Origin: Muscardinus avellanarius
Taxonomy: Eukaryota > Chordata > Mammalia > Rodentia > Gliridae
Length of the DNA stretch: 64,000 nucleotides
Reading direction: 5' to 3'
NCBI GenBank assembly: GCA_963383645.1
Contig: OY726571.1
Span: forward strand, 26,031,637-26,095,636
The stretch's first letter is position 1, and each line of letters begins with the position of its first letter. The notes under the pieces were generated by a model. The model was not told where the DNA came from, did no database searches, and worked only from the letters and a program-made list of their open reading frames with translations. Made by a program: the position numbers and the translations under genes. Positions 33,633 to 44,400 of the stretch are shown one piece after another.

Positions 33633-33695
<63 letters not shown>
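33611..33695. repeat. 85-bp pure pyrimidine tract with (TTTC)n
   Basis: Uninterrupted C/T on the plus strand, mostly TTTC units. It includes the tail of the neighbouring minus-strand SINE and part of the target duplication. Confidence 0.95.
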
Positions 33696-33893
33696 GGTAC
33701 TGGGGATGGAACCCAGAGGCATTCTACCTCCAAGCTACATACCCAGCCCTATTTTTTATTGTTTGATTTTGAAACAGGGTCTCACTGAGTTGCACAGGGC
33801 CTCACTAAGTAGCTGAGGCTGCCTGCGAACTGTGATCGTCCTGTCTCAGCCTCCCAAATGCTGAGATTACAAGCGTGCGCCACCACGCCTTGC
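33623..33893 (-). mobile_element. B1-dID-type SINE with (TTTC)n tail
   Basis: After the TTTC tail: GGTACTGGGGATGGAACCC to GCGCCACCACGCC. CTGTTCTCC(C)TTTTT flanks both sides (from 33,608 and from about 33,895). Confidence 0.95.
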
Positions 33894-35469
33894 TCTGTTC
33901 TCCCTTTTTCTAAATGCTAACAAAAATCATAAAATAAACAAAAAACTTCAGTGAAACAGGGCCATCATCCTCAGGACAACATCTCAGTGATCCCAAGTGC
34001 ATTATAACAAGTTTCTTATATATAGCAAGAAAACAATTTATATTATTGTGGAATCCCATATCCTATACCTAAAATAATTTTTCATTAAATCTACCAAACT
34101 AAAATATGTTAAGGGGGGAGCCTGCATTGAGTAAGGGAAAGGAATGATGTTAAGGAGGAGAAAAGGGAGAGAAAGAATTCAAACTGGCAAGGGGTCAATT
34201 AAAATAATAATGATGTCAGTCTTCTTACATTGGAAATATGCACTTCATCCCGCTGCAGTGATGGGGAGTACAGATCTCCCGATAAGAGGTTGAGGTTAGA
34301 TGAATGCTTAGCATGTGTGACCAAGTGGGAGGAAACTGTGGTGAGACAGGGCAGAAGAGGAATAACTCACTTAGGGTCTGGCACTATGATGTCGCATCTC
34401 TCCTGCAACGATTTCTGTGTTGTGTGTGAGTTATGAGAGTTTGCTTTATGCTTGCTGCAAAGAAATGCCTTTTGGCTGAGATTAAGTTGCAATCACTTCT
34501 ATTCAGAACCTCTTCACCAGCGTCAGCATTTGAAGTTCAGTCTCAGCCATGGCTGCAGTAAGTCACTGAAATCCCAGAAGTTATAGGATGAATGCAAAAC
34601 CATGCTACATTCAAAGAACTTGCCAAGTCCCACAGGTAATGATAGCCAAGTGTCCTAGGGCAGCGCTTGACTTTCTACCTGTGATCATGTTTATTACATC
34701 TCTGATGTCAGAGATGCTCTTACTAGAGACTTCAGTTTATTACAACAGAAAAGGAATCAGGAAGGAAGATAGAAGAGGATGAAATGCTTTCTCCAAAATT
34801 TTCGAGGGCATTTAAATCAGAAGGAGGTTCTTGGCTTTTCCCTAGAAACTGAAGAGAAAGGGCCACCTGAGGCAAGGAGCCTCATGATACACTATGCAGA
34901 TTATTATGATTAAAATCTCTTAAGCAAACTGTGCTGCTGGGTATCCTTTACGTTTTATTTGTCTGAAATCCCAAATGCTTTTGAAGTGTGAAAACTCAAA
35001 CTACTGGCCTACAAAGCCCTAGAGAACCAGCAGACCAGACAAGGAAACCCGCCACAATAAGAATAAACAGTGAGCCTGCTTAAGATGGATGTAAACTGTC
35101 AGGGGGAAGGCCCAATGCAGACAAATTTCAATCTCTGCAGACACTTTCCAATTCTTCTGCTTTCCTTTATTGACTCTGACAGATCCCTAGGGTCTTCCAG
35201 CATCTTTCTTGGGCAATTTGGGTAGCGAAATCTCCTTCCTCAGTAGTTCTTAGTGGGTGCGTTTGCATCGCCTGTGTCTTCCCAAGGTCTTCATAGCATC
35301 CTTGCCTATGTAAGATTAATTGGACTTTTATTTGAAATCTACAAAAAGTTCAAACTACATGTCTTGTTTATTTTATTTGTTTGTTCTTATTTGTTAATGG
35401 AAGGAAAGCATTACAAACTGTGTAACTATTCCTTGTCTTCTAAAAGCCTAAACTTCGAAGACAGACAGG
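33894..35469. other. Unique sequence, no gene seen
   Basis: SINE-free. 34,430-34,570 and 34,930-35,170 have balanced composition and may be conserved. Open frames up to 68 codons without motif. Confidence 0.35.
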
Positions 35470-35600
35470 GATGACATCCTCAGCTAGATGGCCTTAGGTG
35501 AGTAATTTAATTTCATCAGCTTTAATTTTCTCATTTATAAGGAATATTCTTGTTCTTTGGTCATATGATGACTGAATGACTTAATGTCTACTACATATTA
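35470..35600 (+). mobile_element. MIR fragment
   Basis: 'tagatggccttaggtgagta' followed by 'agctttaattttctcattta' fits MIR ('tgtgaccttgggcaagt...cagtttcctcatctg'). Confidence 0.55.
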
Positions 35601-35639
35601 ACTATTCAAAAAAACTATTAAACAAAACTTTTCTTGTAC

Positions 35640-35805
35640 AAAGTTAAAAATAGGACTGCCAGAAAATCCAGAAATCCCACTACTGGGTATATATCCAAAG
35701 GACGTGAAACCAGTGTGTTGAAGAGACATCTGCACTCGGCCATGTTATCACAGCACTGGTCACAACAGGAAAGAAATGGAGTTGACCCTCAGCTTTGGCC
35801 ATTCC
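35640..35805 (+). mobile_element. L1 ORF2 3'-end fragment
   Basis: 'ccactactgggtatatatcc', 'aagagacatctgcactcggc' and 'atcacagcactggtcacaac' match the well-known end of L1 ORF2. The protein-level frame is interrupted and only about 165 bases remain. Not functional. Confidence 0.9.
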
Positions 35806-36579
35806 TTGGGTTGGATCTACAATTCTCATTTCAATTTTTTATCTGCAGGTAAAATATACTAATTTCACACGAAAAAGTGATCTTTTCATCATCCTTTATT
35901 TTATCACATTACATACAGTTTTGGTTTCCTGAAAGGAGGTCTCTCTCCAAGCTAAAATGTGCTTCTGCCATTAGGCCTGACCCTGGTTAGTGTCTTTTGA
36001 AATGACTTCTTTATGTACTAAATCCACATTAATCTTTTCATTTACAACTCACAGTTTATGATTACTTACAGTACTGGATTATTTAATCTTTTATTATTAT
36101 TCCTTAATCACTTCATGTTTCGAAGTCTGGACTATGATCTCTAGGACACTGGCAAAGAGTTGTGATGAACGATTTTCCTAAAATCAGAAGTTTGCCAAAA
36201 GTTTGGGCAATTGTTTTTTGGCCTAAGACAAGGGAACCTGTTAACTATGAAATGGATAAAAATTACCTTTTAGATATTAATTAAGCAGAGCAAAACAAAA
36301 CTTTAGTCATGATGTTCCCTTGGTTTTTTGAAATGGACGTGGTTATAATCTCTCAGAATAGTTATTTTATTTCCAATTCAACTATAGCGGCCTCCAAAGT
36401 AGAGTGCAAGAAATAATCCATTGGAATTAATAACAATATGAGAACTTTTATTCATTCTTCATTACTTTTCAATTTGAAAAAGGAAAGACCTTGTCTTTCT
36501 TGTACTTAGTAAATAGTCATTTTGTTCCTCTTTCAACCCACCTTAGATTCTTTATATGAGACAACTGTGTGCCATGCCC
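35806..36579. other. Unique AT-rich sequence
   Basis: Nothing identified. Confidence 0.4.
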
Positions 36580-36900
36580 TTTAGGCAGGACAAACTGTCA
36601 TAAGAGTGATGACTTTCCTTAGAAAGGAAGCTTTTTGCTCTACATTTTCTTTCTTCACATCCAGGCATAGGAATGCAGATGTGATTCTAGTGACAGCCAA
36701 CTTCAGCCTTGTGGACGAGGGCAACCCCAAGGCCGGTAGAAGGACCCTGAGTTCCTTGTGGGGCACAGGTATGGTACCTGCTCCAGGCTCTTTGCTCTCT
36801 CTGAACTTGTGCCATGAAAGAGAACAGAATTTCCATCTTGTTGGAGCAATTTTACTTTTGGGAATCTCTTGGTCTGAATCCAAGTAAATGAATGAATACT
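36580..36900 (+). mobile_element. MLT1-like (MaLR) LTR
   Basis: Order of blocks: 'ggaatgcagatgtgattcta', 'gccaacttcagccttgtgga', 'gagggcaaccccaaggccgg', 'tgaacttgtgccatgaaaga', 'gaatttccatcttgttggag'. This mirrors the MLT1 LTR from 'gatgtgatggctgg' to 'aacttctatcttgttt'. Frames of 93 and 128 codons crossing it are chance. Confidence 0.6.
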
Positions 36901-37219
36901 GATAGATATTAAAGTGTGGAAATCTGGGTAAATGATTTAATACAACATTGAAATAATTTTGCTGCATGCTTTTACAGCATCAGGTTTTATTCACACCCTT
37001 TTATCTCCTTGTTGTGCTCATACCCATGGGTGTAAATTTTATTTTCCATTAAGGGTTTGCTCAAACACTATTTACTTAGTAGCTCTTACTAATTTTGTCT
37101 CTCCCCTTGAGATTATGCTACACTTCTGTGCTGGCTCAGGCAAGACCAATCTCTTCGTTTGCACTTATTTCACAATAAATACTTTTTGTTTAATAAAATA
37201 ATGATGCATATGTCTATAA

Positions 37220-37345
37220 ATTTCCCAGGGACTATGGAGGAGGGACTATCATCTTATTAATTTTTCTATCTACCTGATAACCAAAGAAATATCTTGCCCT
37301 TAACAGGTCCTCCAGTAATCCAATAAATGTTTGTGAAGTATTTAC
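37220..37345 (+). mobile_element. L2 LINE 3' fragment
   Basis: Ends with 'taatccaataaatgtttgtg', the usual L2 'gctcaataaatatttgttga' terminus. Preceding text is diverged. Confidence 0.45.
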
Positions 37346-37460
37346 TGAGTATAAGCTTTATTCTTAATGTATTTACTAAGCTGAAGTAGGTGGTTTCATA
37401 TCTACTCAGCAGAAAATGTTCACATTTACTTCTTTCCTATTGATCAAATGAAGAGTAATT

Positions 37461-37687
37461 GCCGGGCGTGGTGGCGCACGCTTGTAACTCCAGCACTTGG
37501 GAGGCCGAGACAGGAGGATCTCACAGGTTCAAAGCCAGCCTCAGCTGCTTAGTGAGGCTCTCAGCAATTTAGTGAGACCTTGTTTCCAAATAAAGTATAA
37601 AAAATAGGTCTGGGAGTATATCCCGGAGGTAGAAAGCTCCTGGGTTCCACCCCCAGTACCACCAAAAAAAAAAAAAAAAAAAAAGAA
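37461..37687 (+). mobile_element. Young B1-dID SINE with 11-bp target duplication
   Basis: GCCGGGCGTGGTGGCGCACG start, full middle, AATAGGTCTGGGAGTATATC linker junction, CCCCCAGTACCACC end and poly-A. GAAGAGTAATT at 37,450-37,460 and 37,688-37,698. Confidence 0.97.
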
Positions 37688-38119
37688 GAAGAGTAATTGT
37701 TATTTTGCAGATTGCAAGAAGAGAGTGTCTTGTTTTTTTTCCAGTTAGGAAGTTCTCACTGGCTTTGAAACATATGCCAGGAAAACTGACTATGCTAGTT
37801 AGGATAAGATAATTCTGATTACAATAGCTAGTTTAAAAGAAACGTCAGCCGCTCCTGTTTTATTTTTTACATAATGGGGCTGTAGCCTGTTTCAGCATGA
37901 TGTTTTCGGGACCTGGTATATATATTTTATTTCCCTCCATGAATCTTTTATCCTTTTAGTGACATCCATTCTCTATATAATTATCTTAAAAGGAAAGCTC
38001 TGGCCAAGCAAATGGGTTGTTGTCTGCCTCTGAAGAGACATTCATATCTCATCGCTTAACTTTCAAATTCTGTGATCAGGAACCCTCAGGCCCATTTTTT
38101 TAAGGAACTTTCAGTCTAG

Positions 38120-38510
38120 TTGATCTCCACTGTCTCCCAAAATGTCCAAAATAAGATTACATGATGAGCAAGATCAATTTACTGAAGGCACTTAAGCAGT
38201 AAATCTGAAGCTTTGTCCACTCGCTGTTTCTTTCAAGCCTTGTGGCAGAAAATTAAGCCATAAGAGCTTTGACAAATTAGATATTACTCCATCTAATTGT
38301 GTATGTTTAAGCTTATCACACTGAATCGCAGCATTGTAACTGACTATTATGCCAACAAGGCCTTCGTTTAATCAGCTCAGTGCCATTTAATAGCGATTAA
38401 TCACCCAACCAAAATGTCATATTAAGGTCACAGAAACTTGAAAGCTAACAAAAAGGGAAATGAAAGTCAGCTGATAAATAAAGCAAAAGAGCATGTTGTA
38501 CCAAAAGAAG
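38120..38510. promoter_or_regulatory. Candidate developmental enhancer / conserved element
   Basis: Repeat-free 390 bases with dense homeodomain-type words: AAATTAG (38,274-38,280), CTAATTG (38,293-38,299) and CATTTAATAGCGATTAATCACC around 38,384-38,406, plus GTCAGCTGATAAATAAAGC. No frame and no microsatellite. The texture is that of vertebrate conserved non-coding elements. This is inference from reading only. Confidence 0.35.
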
Positions 38511-38790
38511 TTCTGAGCACTTTGTTTTATTAGGAGCTGGTAGAACATTTAATGGGAATTCAGTCTTTACTTTTAACTGAGATCAGAACAATTTAATTTA
38601 CTTAGTTCAAAAGGAAACCATTTTAGTTCTTTAGTGTGCCTCTGTCTTTAGTGTTCTTTACTGTCCCTGGAAACAGGGAACTCCTGCCCACAGAATACTT
38701 GAAATTGGTAATTTATTGTACAGATTCGTGATTTTTATTTCAAGTATTCTTTGGTTTTCTGGCATTTTTTTCTCTTTGCCATTACTTTTA

Positions 38791-38986
38791 TTTTTTATTT
38801 TTTTAGTGGTACTGGGGTTCCTGCAAGCCCTTCTACCTCCGGGCTACACTCCCAGACCTATTTTAACATTTTTATTTGGAAACAGGGTCTCCTGAGCCAG
38901 CGCGCGCGGCTGGCTTCGAACCTGCGTGATCCTCCTGTCTCTGCCTCCCAAGCGCGGGGATTACAAGTGTGCGCCACCACGCCCGG
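38791..38986 (-). mobile_element. Young B1-dID SINE, deletion subtype, 19-bp target duplication
   Basis: Minus strand: shortened middle around GAGCCAGCGCGCGCGGCTGG and a GGTACTGGGGTTCCTGCAAG start, the complement of the AGGAACCCCAGTACC end. 19-base direct repeats (38,772-38,790 and 38,987-39,005; TTTGCCATTACTTTTA versus TTCGCCATTACTTTTA) differ at one base. Confidence 0.96.
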
Positions 38987-39144
38987 CTCTTCGCCATTAC
39001 TTTTAAGGAGAAATCAGATATAATACTCAAGACAAAATAAATAGCATCATATTATATGATTGGTTATGAAATACTCATTAAAAAGAACAAGTTGATTCAC
39101 TTGTTTGTAAAGGAGTTTTTGTTTTCTAGAAAACTTGCCAAATG

Positions 39145-39282
39145 AGCCAGCCCTGGTGGCTCAGGCTTGTAATCCTAGTACTTGGGAGGCTGAGACAGGA
39201 GGATCACAGCTTTGCTGCCAGCTGCAGCTACTTGGTGAAGCTCTCAGCAGTTAAGTGAGACCCTGTTTCAAAATAAAACATA
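39145..39282 (+). mobile_element. B1-dID SINE, left half of a split copy
   Basis: AGCCAGCCCTGGTGGCTCAG through GAGACCCTGTTTCAAAATAAAACATAA, where the A-rich linker is interrupted by another SINE. Its ID half resumes at 39,501. Confidence 0.9.
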
Positions 39283-39500
39283 AGCCAGACGTGGTGGTCC
39301 ACGTTTGTAATTCCAGCATTTGGGAGGCTGAGACAGGAGAATTGGGGTTGGTGGACATCCTCAGCTACTACATAAGCCTTTTGCAACTCAGTGAAACCCT
39401 GTTTCAAATTAAAGGATAAAAGATAGGGCTTAGAGTGTAGCTTGGAGGTAGAATGCCCCTGGGTTCCATCCCCAGTACTGAAAAAATATAAAAAAAATTT
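39283..39500 (+). mobile_element. B1-dID SINE nested in another copy
   Basis: Complete unit, GCCAGACGTGGTGGTCCACG to CATCCCCAGTACTG plus an A-rich tail, inserted in the linker of the older copy. Confidence 0.92.
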
Positions 39501-39600
39501 AAAAATAGGGCTGGAGGCATAGCTAGAAGGTAGAATGCTCCTGAGATCCATTCCAAGTTCTGAAAAAGAGAGAGAGAGAGAAAGAAAGAAAGAAAGCTTG
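39501..39600 (+). mobile_element. B1-dID SINE, right half of the split copy, with (AG)n tail
   Basis: AAAAATAGGGCTGGAGGCAT through CCATTCCAAGTTCTG, then GA/GAAA repeats to about 39,597. Confidence 0.88.
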
Positions 39601-40569
39601 CTAAATTAAATGTTACAGGGCAAAAAGGAAATAATGGATGGTATTTTTCAATTTTACTTTTCATGCCCAAGGGTTGTTATGCCAATCTGAGAAGGCCAGG
39701 TAAGCCCTGCACAAACAAAATTTGTAAAACATAGTGATGGTTTTACCTGAGTAGACACTAGGGTGGAAGCCTGTAGTCTGTGAGGACTCTGAGTCTATCA
39801 GGGTTTGTCCCTAGCACTTTAACCATGCCTGCCCTAGTAAATACTGCTCCTTTTGCTGGTTGACTCTGAAAGCAAAGCTATGTAAATAGTATACTATGTA
39901 AATGGAAAATAGAATTGGGGCATCTCAGGCCTGTTTTATTTATTTTTTTATTAAGGAGCATTAGGCATTTATCATTAAGCATACAGAATCAAGATAGAAT
40001 ATTTTAATATTTTGTAATATGAGAAATTTGACTTATAATGACCACTATCCAAGCTTGGAATAGATAGCTTCTTATGGGGAAAATTAATTTTATTTTTCAT
40101 ATCCTTTGGGTCTAAGAAGCTCAGTATGGAAGATGTCCATGTTTCTAGTTTTCTGTAGGCATCTGTGGATCAGTATGTTACTCAATAGCCACATGTGACT
40201 AATGACCACATGAAATGTGACTTATCAAATTTAAAATGTGCTTGCATGAGTAAAATAATGCCAGATTTCAAATACTAAGTATAAGAAATATAAACTCATT
40301 GATGATTTTATGTGTTGATTATATGTTGAAATGCTAAATTTAGAATGTACTGTTATATGAAATATATTGTTAAATTAATATTGCTTCTATTTACTTTCTT
40401 TCATGTAATTATTAGGAAATTTAAAATTATATATATATGGGTTATACTGTATTTCTATTAGACAGTGCTAGTATAGACTAATGAAAAGTCACATATGTTA
40501 TTATTGTCATTGACCTGAAATGGATACGATTCAGTAATTCAAAGGAAAAGCCCTTTATCTATTTGAATT
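39601..40569. other. Unique AT-rich sequence
   Basis: No gene or repeat recognised. Confidence 0.4.
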
Positions 40570-40830
40570 CCCTAAACCAGGCCATGTCCAAGAATTTTAG
40601 CTCTGACTCAAAGTGCTGGAGTTGTTATAATACCAAGTGGGAAATAAATGCAATGACATCACTTGAAATTCAGAGCATTACTTTTGGAAAAATAGGAATT
40701 GGCATTATTTGCATAAAGGAAAAAATTATGAGATAACATTTAAGAAGCAACTTCTGGGGCCCTAATGAGACAAGCTAAGACTGCAGCCTGAAGGTTGGAG
40801 GTTAACATAATGATTTCTTGAGTCAGTGTT
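40570..40830. promoter_or_regulatory. Candidate conserved non-coding island
   Basis: Contains an octamer ATTTGCAT (40,707-40,714) in GGCATTATTTGCATAAAGG, and GGGGCCCTAATGAGACAAGC. Repeat-free. Confidence 0.24.
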
Positions 40831-41371
40831 GTTTAAACTGGAGACAGGTTGTGACTCTCCTTTTCATAGAGGGCAGTGATAATAAGGTAGGGTCTTCTCT
40901 GAAGTCCTAGATAAGTACAAGATTGGAGAAGACAATTTAAGATAACAACCCCAATATCAGTACTTATTCAGATATTTTGAGTGCCTCCGAAACTTGATGA
41001 CAAGAAAGGAGTAGATTACCAGCCCCTTTAAATTTGGTGAGCCTTAACCTAAAGCCATCTTTGATTTCTCTCCTTAGATATTATTGGTATTCACCTGATA
41101 ACTCTGAGACCTCATTATTTTCTTACAAAATTTACACTTTAAAAAACATCAAAATCTCATATATGCAGCTTGACTGAAAGCACCTTAAAATATGAAACTG
41201 TGTATTATATTGTCTTTTATTATTTATCATTTATTTCTTTTCTTTTCAAGATATACATAATATGCCTCTATCAATGGCAAGAGCCCTTACATGCTTGCAA
41301 CTATATTGATTCAATAATTAAACATGTATAAACACTACAGGATACTGTAGCCATCCAAAAATGTTTGATGT
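40831..41371. other. Unique sequence
   Basis: Nothing identified. Confidence 0.4.
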
Positions 41372-41581
41372 AAACTGGCTTGGTGGCACAGGCTTGTAAT
41401 CCCAGCATTCGGAAGGCTAAGACCGGAGGATTGCTCTTCGCAGCCTTAGCTACTTAGTGAGGCCCTCCATAACTTAGTGAGACCCTGTTTCAAAATAAAA
41501 AATAAAAAATAGGGCAGGGGGTGTAGCTAGGAGGTAGAATGCCCCCGGGTTCCATCCCCAGACCTGCAAAAAAAAAAAAAA
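41372..41581 (+). mobile_element. B1-dID-type SINE
   Basis: AAACTGGCTTGGTGGCACAG to TCCATCCCCAGACCTGC, linker AAAATAAAAAATAAAAAATA, poly-A. The CAGACC(T/C)GC ending is shared with the copies at 42,003 and 51,838. Confidence 0.94.
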
Positions 41582-42002
41582 ATGGATGCATAAGTATATA
41601 TTGAATAACAATAAAAATCAAATTTCTGCACTTCCACAGATTAGGTTAAGTAGTTGGGCAGGAGTCTCTATCCCTTCAAGTCTATTCCAATGCACTTATA
41701 TAAACATCTTGATAAGCAAATACTATGCTTAAATGTAATAAACTCTGGATGTTTTAACAATGAGATATAGTATTAAATCAATTTTCTTTGTAAATTACCA
41801 TTAATTTCTCTAGAATGTTGCTTATTCAAAATATTTTGCCAGCTAGATGTTTCTGGTAGTATGGCTTTAAATTTTAACAAAGTGACAGGATGCTGCCACT
41901 TAGATCAATATGGAAAACCAAAGGGAACCACTAAATTCTAAACAATTGTTAAAAAGTCCTCTACTTAAACAGAAGTCCCTAATCAAGTTTAAAGCAGTGT
42001 GT
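41582..42002. other. Unique sequence
   Basis: Nothing identified. Confidence 0.4.
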
Positions 42003-42233
42003 AGCCGGGCGTGGTGGCGCACGCTTGTAATCCCAGCATTCAGGAGGCTGAGACCTGGAGGATCACGGTTCTCAGACAGCCTCGGCTACTTAGTGAGGCC
42101 CTCTGCAACTCAGTGAGACCCGGTTTCAAAATAAAGAATAAAAAATAGGGCAGGGGGTGTAGCTCGGAAGTCAAATGCCCCTGGGTTCCATCCCAGACCC
42201 GCAAAAAAAAAAAAAAAAAAAAAGCAAAAAAAA
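42003..42233 (+). mobile_element. B1-dID-type SINE, left arm of an inverted pair
   Basis: GCCGGGCGTGGTGGCGCACG to CATCCCAGACCCGC and poly-A. Imperfect target duplication AAAGCAGTGTGTA / AAAGCACAGTGTATA. Confidence 0.96.
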
Positions 42234-42292
42234 AAAGCACAGTGTATAACCTGTAATTCATCACCTAAAATTCACATACAAAGTCACTTCTT

Positions 42293-42525
42293 TTTTCTTT
42301 TTTTTTTTTTTTTTTTTTTGGTATTGGGGAGGCGCATTCTACCTCTGAGCTACACCCCCCCCCCCACCGGCCCTTTTTTAAAAAAAGTTCTTTATTTTGA
42401 AACAGGGTCTCACGGAGTTGCAAAGGGCCTCACTAAGGTGCTGAGGCCGTCCACAAACCTGTGATTCTCTTATCTCGGCCTCCCAAGTACTGGGATTACA
42501 AATGTAAAACTATGCCTTGCTCCAG
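42293..42525 (-). mobile_element. B1-dID-type SINE, right arm of an inverted pair
   Basis: Long T tail, GGTATTGGGGAGGCGCATTC, a C run in the ID half, ending TATGCCTTGC. AGTCACTTCTT at 42,282-42,292 and 42,526-42,536. Confidence 0.95.
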
Positions 42526-42536
42526 AGTCACTTCTT

Positions 42537-43401
42537 CAGTGGAAGCCTTTGAGGTTTTCTAGACAAATTCTTTCTGGCCTCCATTTTCATAGAGGTTAAA
42601 TTTGATGCTTCTATCTGGGTGGATCCTGGGTGTATTTTCTCTAGATTTATACTCACACATCAACTTTGAAATGGAAACCCCTGAATTTTTCAGTGGCCAT
42701 CAGCCAATGTGAGCGAGAAAGTAGTATTCACACAACACATAGTATGATATCTGGGTGTGGCCAAAATAATGCATATCTCTACACATCTCGAGTTTCTGCC
42801 ACATGAGAAATTTGTAGTGGGGTTCATCACTATTGAATTTATTTTACTCCAATACCGAGGAAAAGTAACTTTAACTAGGTCTTCCCGTAAGGAATCTTTT
42901 GTGTTTCTTTCCCTTCTTCCTAAACTGTCAACTTCATGTCCAAACATTTTTAACAATGCCAAAAATAGTTAATTTCCACCCATTTACTCTACCTTTGGCT
43001 GGAACAGCCTTTCGGCTTCAGTGCCAGCACACAGCTATTTGGCCTTTTATAAAGGTCACATATTTTCCTTCTAAATAGAGTTGCCTAAGCTATGTCAGAA
43101 AACATGTGTGTCCATTCTTCCAAAGGAGGTCTTCTCACTCATGAGGATCCTACTGTGAGCCATTCAGGCTTCTGATACTCAAAAAAACTCTTGGTACCTA
43201 GATAAAAGATACTTTCCAAATATCAATGCCCACTCGCTAAAGTGGGAATTCTAGATGTGGTTGTGAGGTTTAAGCCCAGAGCTAGAAAACTCTGTTGACA
43301 CTACAAGCAAACTATATAAAAACATGGGGTGGGGGAAGTAGCGTACTTTAAAACACCTTTCCAGCAGGTTAGTGGAATCATGTCTTTAAATATTAAGAAA
43401 A
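42537..43401. other. Unique sequence, no gene seen
   Basis: Frames of 71-90 codons overlap on both strands at 42,690-42,972 with no motif. No SINE. Confidence 0.35.
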
Positions 43402-43600
43402 CAATTCAGGAATGGTGGTGCCGGCTTGCCTATAATCTCAGAACTTGAGAGGCTGGGACAGGAGGATCATAGATGCAAGGCCAGCCTCAGCAATTTTGTG
43501 AGGCCCAGTCTCAAAATAATAAATAAAATAGGGCCAAGGATATAGCCCAAATGCAGAATGTCCTGGGTTCAATCCCCAGTACTACAGAATAAAATAAAAT
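43402..43600 (+). mobile_element. B1-dID-type SINE, old copy
   Basis: TCAGGAATGGTGGTGCCGGC to CAATCCCCAGTACTAC, tail of AAAAT units. AAATATTAA occurs on both sides (43,388 and 43,601). Confidence 0.9.
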
Positions 43601-43984
43601 AAATATTAAAAAAGCACACTCCATCTAGTGCAGTGCCTAGTGAAAATCACAATAACTATTACCATGTAATTTTTTCAGGACCCAATGTTATTTTCAAATG
43701 GCTTAATTTTTTTCTTTTTTCCCCATCCCAACCTTCATCTTTATTTAATTAAACTGGCATTTTTTGGGTCAGGTGATTTCATTCTTAGTACTTTTATCCC
43801 CAAAAGGGATCAAAATGGGTCCCAGTTTAAACCAGGGAACTTGGGTTTCCTTTTATGATTATTTGTTTTCTTTTCAAGATGTAGATGATATGCCCCTATC
43901 CAGTGTACAGTTTAGTGAGATGGATGAGGCTTCTCTAACTGGCAGTTCAAGGAAGTCTTTCCCTCCCTTGTTTACATGAACATG

Positions 43985-44400
43985 TTTTAGAACAGCCATT
44001 TAGCTTCCAGCCAGTGTTACCAGGCTGCCTGGCCCTGTGGGGTGAAGCAGTGAGTGGGCCTACAGGTCGCTGATAAACCAGCCCCCAACTTGGCAAGCAA
44101 GGAAGGGGACCGATAAGGGCTCTGATTTATGCTTTATCTGTCACTAGGTTTTCAGTCAAGTTGGGCAGTCAGCCTGAAAGGACTGGGCTCTGTTATCACC
44201 TCAGCTGCCATTGGTTTCTTAAGTGAGGCTAATTCTGATTTTAAAAAGAACTTCATTCCACCTCTCAGAGCAGTGTAGCTTCCTGACGCTGCTTCCAAAC
44301 ACCAGATCTGGCTGCGAGGAGGCTGTAAACCAGTCGGTGAGGCTCCATTCCATGGCTGATTCTTAACTCTGGCATTCTTTTAAAGAACACACATCCAGCC
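43985..44400. promoter_or_regulatory. Candidate conserved non-coding island
   Basis: GC-balanced, repeat-free block containing GTCGCTGATAAACCAGCCCC, GACCGATAAGGGC, TGCTTTATCTGTCACTAGG and CAGCTGCCATTGGTTTC (GATA-, MEIS- and CCAAT-like words). No frame. Confidence 0.28.

Noticed and set aside
35640..35852. 72-codon frame with a tract resembling a reverse-transcriptase C-terminus
   Set aside because: It is the decayed last part of L1 ORF2, out of frame and isolated. Annotated as a repeat, not as a gene.
36581..36967. 128-codon minus frame and 93-codon plus frame
   Set aside because: They cross an MLT1-like LTR remnant, and the repeat explains the sequence.
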